A DNA stretch of 64,000 nt from Novosphingobium fluoreni. Lineage in GTDB: Bacteria > Pseudomonadota > Alphaproteobacteria > Sphingomonadales > Sphingomonadaceae. Location: positions 558,001-622,000 of the forward strand of contig NZ_JACIDY010000001.1 in NCBI RefSeq assembly GCF_014196615.1, read 5' to 3'. How positions within the stretch are numbered: position 1 is the first letter of the stretch; each line of letters begins with the position of its first letter. The notes below the pieces were generated by a model that worked only from the letters and a program-made list of their open reading frames with translations, did no database searches and was not told the DNA's origin. The translations under genes and the position numbers were made by a program. This document shows, piece after piece, positions 25,377 to 34,046 of the stretch.

Positions 25377-27839
25377 ATGTCCAGCGCCACCGGCATACCT
25401 TCCGAGATCGATGCCTGGTTCGCGGGCCGTGGCTGGTCTCCCCGCAGCCATCAGCGCGAAATGCTGGCCGCCGCCGACGCCGGGCTGCACGCGATGCTGG
25501 TGGCGGACACGGGCGCGGGCAAGACGCTGGCCGGTTTCCTGCCGACCCTGGCCGCCTTCTGCCCCTCCCGGCTGGACGGCGCCGCCCCGCCCGATGGCCT
25601 GCACACCCTTTATGTCTCGCCGCTAAAGGCGCTGGCGCATGACGTGCAGCGCAATCTGCTCACCCCGGTGGAGGAGATGGGCCTGCCGCTGCGGATCGAG
25701 ACGCGCAGCGGTGATACGCCGTCCGATCGCAAGGCCCGCCAGCGCGCCAGGCCGCCGCATGTATTGCTGACCACGCCCGAATCGCTCTCGCTGTTGCTGA
25801 GCTATCCCGAGGCGGCAACGCTGTTCGCCGGGCTGCAACGCGTGGTGATCGATGAGGTGCATGCCTTCGCCACGGGCAAGCGCGGCGATCTGCTGGCACT
25901 GGCGCTGTCCCGCCTGCAGGCGATTGCGCCCGCGATGCAGCGCGCGGCGCTTTCCGCCACCGTTGCCGATCCCGAGGAGTTTCGCGGCTGGCTGGCGCCG
26001 TGGGGCGATGTCGATAGCGTGGCGCTGGTGCAGGGCGAGCAGGGCGCGCAGCCCCACGTCGGGCTATTGCTGCCTACCGAAGAGCGCATTCCATGGAGCG
26101 GCCACGCCGCCACCTGGGCCATCCCGCAATTATACGAACAGATCGCCGCCCACCGCACCACGCTGATCTTCACCAACACCCGCTTTCTGGCGGAGTACAT
26201 CTTTCAGTGGCTGTGGGACGCCAATGAGCTGACGCTGCCGATCGGCATCCACCACGGCTCGCTTTCCAAAGAGGCGCGACGCAAGGTGGAAGGGGCGATG
26301 GCGCGGGGCGAGTTGCGGGCTTTGGTCTGCACCGCCAGCCTCGACCTAGGCGTCGATTGGGGCGATATCGATCTGGTGGTGCAGATGGGGGCGCCCAAGG
26401 GGTCGTCACGCCTTTTGCAGCGGATCGGGCGCGCCAATCACCGGCTCGATCAACCCAGCAAGGCGCTGCTGGTGCCGGGCAACCGCTTCGAGTTCATCGA
26501 GGCGATCGCGGCGCAGGAGGCGGTGGAGCTGGGCGTGCGCGATGGGGAGGATTTTCGACCCGGCGGGCTCGACGTGCTGGCCCAGCATGTGATGGGGTGC
26601 GCCTGCGCCGGGCCGTTCCGCGAGGCGGAGCTGCTGGACGAAGTGCGCAGCTCGCTCCCCTACGCCTGGGTGGACGAGGAGATCTTCGCCCGCGTGCTCG
26701 ATTTCGTGGCGACCGGCGGCTACGCGTTGCGTTCCTACGAGCGGTTCAAGCGGATCGTGAAGGACAAGGACGGCACTTGGCGGCTGGCCCACCCCGAACA
26801 TGCCGCGCGGCATCGCCTGAACGCCGGGATCATCGTCGATAACGAAATGCTGGAAGTGCGCTTCCGCAATGGCCGGTCGCTGGGCAAGGTAGAGGAGATG
26901 TTCGGCGCGGGGCTGAAGACAGGCGATACCTTCCGCTTCGCCGGGATCGACCTGGAAGTGGAATCGATCAAGGACCTGGAACTGATCGTGCGCGCCGCGC
27001 GCAAGTCCGCTTCGATCCCCAGCTACTCCGGCCTGCGCCTGCCGATCACCGGCACTCTGGCGCAGCGCGTGCGCGAGATGATCGCCGATCGTGCGGGCTG
27101 GGCGCGTTTTCCGGACGATGTGCGCGAATGGCTGGAAGTGCAGGACTATCGCTCTCACCTGCCGGTGCCTGGCCGCCTGCTGGTGGAAAGCTTTCCGCAC
27201 CGCGGGCTGGAATACACCACCTATTACACCTTCGAAGGGTGGAACGCGAACCAGTCGCTGGGCATGTTGCTGACCCGCCGGATGGAGGAGCGGGGGCTGG
27301 GGCCGCTGGGCTTTGTCGCCACGGATTACACTCTGGCGGTGTGGGGCGTGAAGCCGGTGGAGGACCCGGTGGCGTTGCTTTCTCCCGATATCCTGACGCA
27401 CGAATTCGTGGACTGGGTGCAACAGTCGCACTTGCTGCGCCGGGCCTTTCGCGAAGTGGCGGTGATCTCCGGACTGGTCGAGCGCCAGCAGCCGGGCAAG
27501 CGCAAATCCGGCAAGCAGGTCACCTTCTCGACCGACCTGATCTATGACGTGTTGCGCAAGTATGAGCCCGATCACCTGCTGATCCAGGCGGCCTGGGCCG
27601 ACGCTCGCCAGCGCATGACCGACGTGGGCCGCGTGGGCGACGTGCTGGACCGCGCCGCGCGGGAGATCGATCATGTGCAACTGGATCGGATCAGCCCGCT
27701 ATCGGTGCCGGTAATCTCGATGGTCGGGCGCGAAAACCTGCCTTCCGGCGCGGCGGACGATGACTTGCTGCTGGAAGCGGAAAGCCTGGCATCCCTGGCC
27801 ATGCGGGTGGAACCGCTGGAGGATGTGGGAGGGGACTGA
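25377..27839 (+). CDS. Ligase-associated DNA damage response DEXH-box helicase (Lhr-like)
   Basis: Superfamily 2 helicase of about 820 residues. It has Walker A VADTGAGKTLAGFLPTLAAF, the DEVH Walker B in VVIDEVHAFATGKRGD, motif III AALSATVADPEEF, and motif VI LLQRIGRANHRLDQPSKALL. The C-terminal winged-helix and DUF4942-like region (VKPVEDPVALLSPDIL) matches Lhr-type helicases that act with an ATP-dependent ligase and a metallo-beta-lactamase exonuclease. Those two genes are present but 27 kb away (54.4-57.1 kb). The ATG at 25377 is taken; GTG at 25344 is an alternative. Confidence 0.9.
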   Translation: MSSATGIPSEIDAWFAGRGWSPRSHQREMLAAADAGLHAMLVADTGAGKTLAGFLPTLAAFCPSRLDGAAPPDGLHTLYVSPLKALAHDVQRNLLTPVEEMGLPLRIETRSGDTPSDRKARQRARPPHVLLTTPESLSLLLSYPEAATLFAGLQRVVIDEVHAFATGKRGDLLALALSRLQAIAPAMQRAALSATVADPEEFRGWLAPWGDVDSVALVQGEQGAQPHVGLLLPTEERIPWSGHAATWAIPQLYEQIAAHRTTLIFTNTRFLAEYIFQWLWDANELTLPIGIHHGSLSKEARRKVEGAMARGELRALVCTASLDLGVDWGDIDLVVQMGAPKGSSRLLQRIGRANHRLDQPSKALLVPGNRFEFIEAIAAQEAVELGVRDGEDFRPGGLDVLAQHVMGCACAGPFREAELLDEVRSSLPYAWVDEEIFARVLDFVATGGYALRSYERFKRIVKDKDGTWRLAHPEHAARHRLNAGIIVDNEMLEVRFRNGRSLGKVEEMFGAGLKTGDTFRFAGIDLEVESIKDLELIVRAARKSASIPSYSGLRLPITGTLAQRVREMIADRAGWARFPDDVREWLEVQDYRSHLPVPGRLLVESFPHRGLEYTTYYTFEGWNANQSLGMLLTRRMEERGLGPLGFVATDYTLAVWGVKPVEDPVALLSPDILTHEFVDWVQQSHLLRRAFREVAVISGLVERQQPGKRKSGKQVTFSTDLIYDVLRKYEPDHLLIQAAWADARQRMTDVGRVGDVLDRAAREIDHVQLDRISPLSVPVISMVGRENLPSGAADDDLLLEAESLASLAMRVEPLEDVGGD

Positions 27840-27868
27840 GTGGGCCGGACGATTGGTTTGGCGCTGAA

Positions 27869-27896
27869 GTGTCTCGACTTCGCTCGACACGAGCGG
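27869..27896. repeat. REP-like half-site
   Basis: A single right arm, GTGTCTCGACTTCGCTCGAC followed by ACGAGCGG, just after the helicase stop. No facing left arm was seen. The remaining sequence up to 28178 holds no gene that I can support. Confidence 0.75.
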
Positions 27897-28178
27897 GGGA
27901 GGGGCGAATTGCGTGATCCAACGCTCGTCGCGGATCTCCTAGCCGGCCCATGGAGATGGACGGCTTGCGCCCCTGCAAGATGGCGGCGGCTCGGCCGGCG
28001 AGGACAGGCGGATGGAGAGCGCGATCCTGGTTTGGCGAGGCGAAGGCCGTGGCATCGGTTTGTCGCAGCTACCTTCCGGTCTCATCCGGTGGCAGGCAGC
28101 TCAGACGAATCTGGCTGATCGCCCCTCATCCCCGAACAATTTATCGATCGTCCGGTGTACGCGCCGCTGCGCGCCGAC

Positions 28179-28207
28179 AAAAAAGGGGCGGATCGCTCCG
28201 CCCCTTT
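28179..28207 (-). terminator. Intrinsic terminator of the tonB-exb operon
   Basis: On the minus strand, GGGGCGGA pairs with TCCGCCCC around GCGA, followed by a run of six T. It lies about 35 bases past the last exbD stop. Confidence 0.9.
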
Positions 28208-28240
28208 CGAACCCTTGCGGGTAGTTTGCTGCCGGTCAGC

Positions 28241-28675
28241 TTACTTGCTGAACTCGGAGTATTGCTCGTTGCCGACAAAGCCGAACTTGGTGACCTGCGA
28301 AGCCTTGATGATCTGCAGCACCTTTGCCGACAGATCGTAGCTGGCTGCGCCGTCGGGCTGGAACTGAAGTTCCGGCTCGTTGGCGTAGGTCAGCGACTCC
28401 TTCAGGTTGTTCGCCAGCGTCGGGCCGTCGATCTGGGTGCCGTTCCAGAGCAGCTTGTCATCAGGAGTGATGACGAGCTTGTTCTTGATCGGGTCCACCG
28501 GCGGCGGCGGGCTGCTGGGCGGGGTCGCGACAGGCAGATCGATGTCGATCGAGTGCGTCGCGACGGGGATGGTGATGATGAACATGATGAGCAGCACGAG
28601 CATGACGTCGATCAACGGCGTCGTGTTCATCTCCATCATCGGCGAGCCGTCGTCCTTGCCGCCTGACATTGCCAT
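28241..28675 (-). CDS. exbD2: ExbD/TolR-family biopolymer transport protein, second copy
   Basis: A 144-residue inner-membrane protein with short cytoplasmic N-terminus, one membrane helix (MNTTPLIDVMLVLLIMFIIT, Asp in the helix as proton carrier) and a periplasmic domain of about 95 residues. Together with ExbB it uses the proton gradient to energise TonB. It is last in the tonB-exbB-exbD-exbD run, 36 bases after the other exbD, with AGGAG upstream. A second ExbD here parallels ExbD2 of Xanthomonas, where it is needed for specific TonB-dependent functions. Confidence 0.93.
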   Translation of the reverse strand: MAMSGGKDDGSPMMEMNTTPLIDVMLVLLIMFIITIPVATHSIDIDLPVATPPSSPPPPVDPIKNKLVITPDDKLLWNGTQIDGPTLANNLKESLTYANEPELQFQPDGAASYDLSAKVLQIIKASQVTKFGFVGNEQYSEFSK

Positions 28676-28711
28676 GGGAATGGTCTCCTAAAATCGTGTC
28701 GGGAGCGGCCG

Positions 28712-29245
28712 TTAGCCGTTCGGATCGGTGGGGTTCGAGATGAAGCCCACAGTCGGATAGCCCGAGACCTGCACGTTATAGATGGCACCCGCGATGCAGC
28801 GCCAGGGAGCCTGGACGTCGCCACGGATGTGAACCTGCGGGATCGCGTCGGGGTTGTTCTTCAGCGCCTCCGGGCCGCCCTCGCGCTTGACGATGTCGTC
28901 GAGGCGCTTGAACGCACGGTCACGCAGCTCTTCCGAGCTGACGGGTGTGACGTTGTTGAAATAGACCCGGCACTCGCCGTTGCGCGATGCGCCTTCGAAG
29001 CCTGGCTCGCCGGCCGAACGGCCGCCCGCATCGGTGGTCGAGACGGTGAGGAGCAGGTTTTCGACCTTGTCCTTCGATTCGACCGATTCGATGATCGGGA
29101 TACGTAGCTTCTCGATTGTCTGGATCGCGACCGGAACCGCGATCAAAAAGATGATCAGGAGCACCAGCATAACGTCGACGAGCGGCGTCGTGTTGATGTC
29201 GGACATCGGTGTATCTGCACCGCCTCCGCCCGTAGAAATCGCCAT
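28712..29245 (-). CDS. exbD: ExbD/TolR-family biopolymer transport protein, first copy
   Basis: A 177-residue protein with the same architecture: MSDINTTPLVDVMLVLLIIF membrane segment with the conserved Asp, then a longer periplasmic domain. It differs from the second copy by an extra loop (about 70-95) with two cysteines, in NGECRVYFN and PWRCIAGAIY, which could form a disulfide. AGGA precedes the ATG. It lies 109 bases downstream of exbB with a hairpin in the gap. Confidence 0.93.
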   Translation of the reverse strand: MAISTGGGGADTPMSDINTTPLVDVMLVLLIIFLIAVPVAIQTIEKLRIPIIESVESKDKVENLLLTVSTTDAGGRSAGEPGFEGASRNGECRVYFNNVTPVSSEELRDRAFKRLDDIVKREGGPEALKNNPDAIPQVHIRGDVQAPWRCIAGAIYNVQVSGYPTVGFISNPTDPNG

Positions 29246-29312
29246 AGTCTTGTCCTAGTTCCTAGCCCTGGGCCTCAAGCCCAAATCCCCGAGGGAGCCC
29301 CCAGGGGCGAGA

Positions 29313-29340
29313 GCGGTGGATGCGCATGCCCACCCACCGC
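29313..29340 (-). promoter_or_regulatory. Intercistronic hairpin between exbB and exbD
   Basis: GCGGTGG and CCACCGC form a stem around a 14-base inner segment that is itself near-palindromic. No T tract follows, so it is more likely an RNA-processing or stability element than a terminator. Confidence 0.4.
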
Positions 29341-29354
29341 TTCGCGTGGTCGTC

Positions 29355-30122
29355 TTACGACTTGACCGGGGCGGCAGGCTTCGCCGGGGCAGCGGCAGGC
29401 TTGGCGGCGACAGCAGCGACCGCAGGCTTCACCGCACCACGCGAGGTGATGTTGGCGAGCACGTCGTTCGAGAAGCCGGTCAGCAGCTCGGCGATGCGCT
29501 TGTTGCGTGCCTGCAGGAAGTTGTAGGCCAGAACGGCGGGAACGGCGACGAGCAGACCAAGCGCGGTCATGATCAGAGCTTCACCGACCGGACCGGCGAC
29601 CTTGTCGATCGAGGCCGAACCAGCAAGGCCGATGTTGATCAGAGCGCGATAGATGCCGACCACGGTACCGAACAGACCGATGAATGGCGAGGTCGCACCC
29701 ACGGTGGCGAGGAACGGCAGACCCGACGCGAGACGGGCATTGACGGTCGCTTCCGAGCGAGCGAGCGAGCTGTGCATCCAGTCGTGCGCTTCCAGAGCGT
29801 CGGTCATCTTGGCGTGCTGTTCTTCAGCCGACAGGCCATCGTCCACGATCTGGCGCCATGCGCTGTTCTTCTCCAGCTTCGAGGTGCCTTCACGCAGGGT
29901 GGCGGCCCGCCAGAAGTTCGTGCGGATGGTGTTGTACTGGCGCAGGATCTTGGCCTGCTCGAAGTACTTCGTGAACAGGATGTAGAACGAGCCGAACGAC
30001 ATGATGCCCAGGATCACGACGGTAGCATAAGCGATGAAGCCGCCCTGCTGCAGTGCTTCAGCGAAACCGAACTTGTTCTGCGGCGCGCCCTGACCGGCGG
30101 CGGCGAGGAGGTTGATAAGCAT
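29355..30122 (-). CDS. exbB: MotA/TolQ/ExbB proton channel protein
   Basis: Pentameric proton-channel component of the TonB energiser in the inner membrane. The 255-residue protein has three membrane helices: GFIAYATVVILGIMSFGSFY near the start, and the pair with ATVGATSPFIGLFGTVVGIY and GEALIMTALGLLVAVPAVLA, which is the family signature. It ends in an Ala/Pro/Lys-rich tail. GAGGA precedes the ATG at 30122, 66 bases after tonB. Confidence 0.94.
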   Translation of the reverse strand: MLINLLAAAGQGAPQNKFGFAEALQQGGFIAYATVVILGIMSFGSFYILFTKYFEQAKILRQYNTIRTNFWRAATLREGTSKLEKNSAWRQIVDDGLSAEEQHAKMTDALEAHDWMHSSLARSEATVNARLASGLPFLATVGATSPFIGLFGTVVGIYRALINIGLAGSASIDKVAGPVGEALIMTALGLLVAVPAVLAYNFLQARNKRIAELLTGFSNDVLANITSRGAVKPAVAAVAAKPAAAPAKPAAPVKS

Positions 30123-30188
30123 GCGGTTAAGTCCTCTTGAAACAGAATAACGAAGAAAGATGGCGCAGGCGGTCCCACGCCGAAGAGA

Positions 30189-30851
30189 TCACTCTGGCAA
30201 TACCCACCGGATGCGGCTGGAGAACGAGCCTGCGACAGGCGTACCGTTCTGCACCGCCGGCTTGAAGCGGGCACGGCGTGACACCAGCTTGCAGGTGGCA
30301 TCATCCAGTTCAGGCGAGCCGCTTGACGATGTGACCGTACAACCCGTCACGCGGCCATCCGGGCCGACGCTGAGGTTGAATCCGGTGGTACCCTGAGCTT
30401 CCTTGCGGATAGCAGCCTGGGGATAGTCGTCATTGGTCGCCCAGCTGGCGGGGCTGCCCTTGGGCTGCGCGCCGGAAGTGGGACCCGTGGGAGCCGGCGG
30501 GGCCGGAGGGGCCACGATCGGCGCAGGTGCGGCCAGGACAACAGGCGGAGCCGGCGGCGGGGCCGTCGTCACCGTCTGAATCTGCGGCGGTGTCGTCGCA
30601 ACGTTGATCTTTACCGGGGGAGCGACCGGCGGAGGCGGAGCCTCAACCTTCTTCTCCGGAGGTGGCGGTGGCTCCTCCTTCTTCGGTTCCTCTTCCTTGA
30701 TGTCGACGGTCGTCACCTTTTCGACGGCCTTCTTATATGCCTCATAGGCAAGACCGGTGACGAGCGCGTAACCAATGAAGACATGTATCAGCGCAACAAT
30801 GACGATAGCGGTAACCTTGTTACCACTCATCGATTGGTCAGCGTAAGCCAT
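30189..30851 (-). CDS. tonB: TonB energy transducer
   Basis: Links the ExbBD motor to TonB-dependent outer-membrane receptors. The 220-residue protein has one N-terminal membrane helix (AIVIVALIHVFIGYALVTGL), a long Pro/Glu/Lys-rich periplasm-spanning linker (about 50-125), and the C-terminal TonB domain with DDYPQAAIRKEAQGTTGFNL and FKPAVQNGTPV. It is the first gene of the operon. A good sigma-70-type promoter lies about 160 bases upstream, with a Fur-like AT-rich box in its spacer, so iron control is likely. Confidence 0.95.
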   Translation of the reverse strand: MAYADQSMSGNKVTAIVIVALIHVFIGYALVTGLAYEAYKKAVEKVTTVDIKEEEPKKEEPPPPPEKKVEAPPPPVAPPVKINVATTPPQIQTVTTAPPPAPPVVLAAPAPIVAPPAPPAPTGPTSGAQPKGSPASWATNDDYPQAAIRKEAQGTTGFNLSVGPDGRVTGCTVTSSSGSPELDDATCKLVSRRARFKPAVQNGTPVAGSFSSRIRWVLPE

Positions 30852-31012
30852 TCAGATACATCACTCCATATAACAGGGCCCGGGCCTAAACCCGGGGGAG
30901 CCCATGATCGCCGCGCGAGCCGCAACCATGAAAAAACAGTTCATACCCACCCTGACGACTGACAGCCCAACCATTCCGGACCGGTGGCCGGAAAGGGCGG
31001 GCCATTGGGGAA

Positions 31013-31041
31013 ATTTTATTATCATCCCCGCTTTTGTGCAA
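31013..31041 (-). promoter_or_regulatory. Sigma-70-type promoter of tonB operon with possible Fur box
   Basis: On the minus strand, TTGCAC, 17 bases, then TAAAAT, near-consensus in a GC-rich genome. The spacer and -10 read GGGGATGATAATAAAATT, which partially matches the GATAAT hexamers of a Fur box. The start of transcription would fall about 155 bases before the tonB ATG. The other part of the 349-base divergent gap holds no gene. Confidence 0.5.
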
Positions 31042-31200
31042 TTCTTAGCGGCGATGCCGTACCCGTGCAACGCCCTATCTCAGCCATGGGTCTGTTAACC
31101 TTCGATTCACGGCTATGGAAGCGTAAGATGACAGCCGTTTGGCGTTCCCCTGCCGCCGTGGCATGAGGGTCGGGCTGCCGTTTCATGGAGATCGCACGAG

Positions 31201-32091
31201 ATGTATCCGCTGCCTCGCCGCCTGCCGGTCATGCTGCTCGCCGCGCTGATGCCGCTGACCGGGTCGGTTCCCGCTATGGCACAACTGATCCCCGCGGCGA
31301 ATCCCCCCAGCGGCTATGGCGCGCCGAAAGGCGCGGGGCAGGCAGCAGACGGTCCGACTTATGCCGATCTGGTCGCGCTCGCCGATTCGGCTCCGCTGGT
31401 CGTCCATGCCCGCATCCGCAAGATGGCGCGGGTGGAGGATCCGCGGATGCGGCCACCTGCCGCCGGCACGGGCCGCTTCTATATCCAGGCGGAGACTCGC
31501 GCGCTGATCACCGGACGCTCGGCCATCGGGCAGTCTTTCGCGTATCTGGTCGACTTGCCGCTGGACGCGAAGGGCAGGCCCCGCGCGCGCAAGAAGGATG
31601 AGGTGATCGTGTTCGCCCGCGCCGTGCCGCAGCGCCCGGAGGAGGTCCAGCTGGTGCGGCCCGATGCGCAGATCGCCTGGAGCCCCGAGGTGGAGGGGCG
31701 GCTGAAGCCCATCATCACCGCGCTGCTGGCGCCCGATGCGCCGGGCAAGATTACCGGCGTGCGCGAGATGAGCTACGTGCCCGGCAATCTGGCGGGGGAG
31801 GGGGAAACGCAGATATTCCTCAACACCGCAGACAACAGCGCCGCCAGCGTGACCGTGCGCCATCAGCCGGGGCAGCCGCCGCAATGGGGCGCGTCGTTCT
31901 CGGAACTGGTCGCCCAAGTCGGCAGGCCACCCGCGCCCGAGACGCTGGAATGGTACCGCCTCGCCTGCGGGCTTCCGCCGACGCCGGCAGGCGCCACCAA
32001 TGGCTCCGATGGTCCGGCGGCGCAGGCGATGGCCGAAGCGGACTATCGCTTCGTGATCGAGGCTCTGGGGCCGTGCCGCCGATCTTCGTGA
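31201..32091 (+). CDS. Secreted hypothetical protein
   Basis: A 296-residue protein of no family that I recognise. It has a signal peptide (LPVMLLAALMPLTGSVPAMA, cleavage after about residue 28), then a mainly beta region with VVHARIRKMARV and ITGVREMSYVPGNLAGEGET. The remaining sequence is charged and ends in cysteine-bearing CRRSS. GGAG lies 10 bases before the ATG. It lies 80 bases upstream of hom and on the same strand, so they could be cotranscribed. Likely periplasmic; function unknown. Confidence 0.8.
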   Translation: MYPLPRRLPVMLLAALMPLTGSVPAMAQLIPAANPPSGYGAPKGAGQAADGPTYADLVALADSAPLVVHARIRKMARVEDPRMRPPAAGTGRFYIQAETRALITGRSAIGQSFAYLVDLPLDAKGRPRARKKDEVIVFARAVPQRPEEVQLVRPDAQIAWSPEVEGRLKPIITALLAPDAPGKITGVREMSYVPGNLAGEGETQIFLNTADNSAASVTVRHQPGQPPQWGASFSELVAQVGRPPAPETLEWYRLACGLPPTPAGATNGSDGPAAQAMAEADYRFVIEALGPCRRSS

Positions 32092-32171
32092 TCGCGCCTT
32101 CGCCGGTTCAAATTGTTGGGCTGGCAATGTCAGGGAGGCTCGCTTAGGGCGCGGTCCCGAAAGGGAGTTTC

Positions 32172-33479
32172 ATGGCAGAACCGCTGAACATCGCCCTCGC
32201 CGGGCTGGGCACCGTGGGCGCAGGCGTCGTGCGCCTGATCGAGACCAATGCGGAGCTGATCGCCCGCCGCGCCCGCCGTCCGATCCGCATCGCCGCCGTC
32301 AGCGCGCGCGATCGCAGCAAGGATCGCGGCGTCGATCTTTCGCCTTACCGCTGGCTGGACGATCCCGCCGAAGTGGCCACCCAGCCCGATATCGACGTGG
32401 TGGTGGAGATGGTCGGCGGTTCGGACGGGCCGGCGCTGGCTCTCGCCCGCAAGGCGATTTCGGGCGGCAAGTCGTTCGTCACCGCCAACAAGGCGATGAT
32501 CGCGCACCATGGCCTGGAACTGGCGGCGGCGGCGGAAGCCGCAGGCGTGGCACTGAAGTTCGAGGCGGCGGTGGCGGGCGGTATCCCGGTCATCAAGGGC
32601 CTGAGCGAGGGCGCGGCGGCCAATGCGATCGAGCGGGTCTATGGCATCCTCAACGGCACCTGCAACTACATCCTCTCGACCATGGAAGACACCGGCCGCG
32701 ACTTTGCCGACGTCTTGGGCGACGCGCAGCGGCTGGGCTATGCCGAGGCGGACCCGACGTTCGACGTCGAGGGAATCGATGCCGCGCACAAGCTGGCGAT
32801 CCTGGCGGGAATCGCCTTCGGTACCCGCCTGCGCTTTGATGCGGTGGAAACCACCGGCATCACCGGCGTGATGGCGGCCGACATCGCGCAGGCGCGGGCG
32901 CTGGGCTACGTGATTCGCCTGATCGGCACGGCGGAGATCGACCGGGGCGGCGCCTCACCGGGCTTGTTCCAGCGCGTGCGGCCGCACCTGATCCATTGCG
33001 ATCATCCTCTGGCGAGCGTGGACGGCGCGACCAATGCGGTCGTCGCCGAGGGCAATTTCATGGGCCGCCTGCTGTTCCAGGGCGCGGGCGCGGGCGCGGG
33101 GCCGACCGCCAGCGCGGTGGTCGCCGATCTGATCGACATCGCCCGGGGTGAAAAGGGCGCGGCGTTCTCCATGCCCTCGCACGAACTCGAATCGCTGGAG
33201 CCGGCGCAGTCCGGCCATCGCGTGGGCCGCTCGTATCTGCGCTTCATCGTGCCGGATCGTCCGGGCGTGCTGGCCGAGATCACTGCGGCGATGCGCGATG
33301 CCGGGGTCTCGATCGAAAGCTTCATCCAGAAGGGCCGGGGCGGCGACGCGGGCGAAGTGATCGTCGCGCTGGTCACGCATGAGGGGCCCGAATCCGGCGT
33401 CACCGAAGCGCTGAAAATCCTGGACGGCTCGGACAGCGTGGCCAGGCCGCCGCTGGTGATGCAGATCATCGGCGGGTGA
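32172..33479 (+). CDS. hom: Homoserine dehydrogenase
   Basis: Reduces aspartate semialdehyde to homoserine on the way to threonine and methionine. The 435-residue protein has NAD(P)-binding GLGTVGAGVVRLIE near the N-terminus, then ANKAMIAHHGLEL. The catalytic segment contains GILNGTCNYILSTMEDTGRD and EADPTFDVEGIDAAHKLAIL. A C-terminal ACT domain (about 355-430, RFIVPDRPGVLAEITAAMRD) suggests feedback by threonine. AGGGAG precedes the ATG. Confidence 0.96.
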   Translation: MAEPLNIALAGLGTVGAGVVRLIETNAELIARRARRPIRIAAVSARDRSKDRGVDLSPYRWLDDPAEVATQPDIDVVVEMVGGSDGPALALARKAISGGKSFVTANKAMIAHHGLELAAAAEAAGVALKFEAAVAGGIPVIKGLSEGAAANAIERVYGILNGTCNYILSTMEDTGRDFADVLGDAQRLGYAEADPTFDVEGIDAAHKLAILAGIAFGTRLRFDAVETTGITGVMAADIAQARALGYVIRLIGTAEIDRGGASPGLFQRVRPHLIHCDHPLASVDGATNAVVAEGNFMGRLLFQGAGAGAGPTASAVVADLIDIARGEKGAAFSMPSHELESLEPAQSGHRVGRSYLRFIVPDRPGVLAEITAAMRDAGVSIESFIQKGRGGDAGEVIVALVTHEGPESGVTEALKILDGSDSVARPPLVMQIIGG

Positions 33480-33488
33480 GGTCACCTT

Positions 33489-33515
33489 CCCTCCCCCACG
33501 CCGGGGGGGGGAGGG
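33489..33515. terminator. Hairpin with G9 run after hom
   Basis: CCCTCCCCC faces GGGGGAGGG across ACGCC plus extra G bases. There is no T tract on either strand, so termination strength is uncertain. It lies between convergent hom and the small secreted gene. Confidence 0.4.
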
Positions 33516-33526
33516 CGAGCGCCTAT

Positions 33527-33979
33527 CTAGGGCGCCCGGATCTCACCCTTGGCGATCTTGTCGGCATCGGAACCGACGGGCGCTTCGGGAATGGACTTGA
33601 GGTCGATCATATAGACCGGTGCCTTGGCGCAGGGCGGGATCAGGCACATGCCGCCCATCGTCGCCTTGCCCTTGAAGATGCCGTTGCCGGAGACATCCGG
33701 CGGGGTAAGCCGGCCATCGTTGGTGCCCGCCTTCCCCGTCGGGTCTTCGGCGCTGCTGGACTGGGCGCGAAACTGATCGTTGTTGCGCGCGCACACGACG
33801 ATATCGTTGCCCTTGGGCGCCTCGCAGCGCGGCCGCGCCGGCGGGGCCAGCTTGCCCACCTTGAGCATCAGGCCCCGTGCCACTTCACGATCCGCCTCGG
33901 ACACATCCTGCGCCGCGGCGGGCCACGATGTGAGTGATGCCAAGATCAGCGCAAGAGGTGCAGTGCATCGTCTCGACAA
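33527..33979 (-). CDS. Small secreted hypothetical protein
   Basis: A 150-residue protein with a signal peptide (LALILASLTSWPAAAQ) and no recognised domain. Its mature part has several cysteines (RPRCEAP, IVVCARN, MCLIPPCAKAP) that may form disulfides. It is of a type often seen in sphingomonads without known function. Convergent with hom and divergent from glpX, with 67 bases between. Confidence 0.75.
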   Translation of the reverse strand: MSRRCTAPLALILASLTSWPAAAQDVSEADREVARGLMLKVGKLAPPARPRCEAPKGNDIVVCARNNDQFRAQSSSAEDPTGKAGTNDGRLTPPDVSGNGIFKGKATMGGMCLIPPCAKAPVYMIDLKSIPEAPVGSDADKIAKGEIRAP

Positions 33980-34046
33980 TCCCTGTTCCTCTGTCTAAGC
34001 GCTTCGAGCGTAATTCATACCTATTCGCATTTACCCCGGAGTGAAC

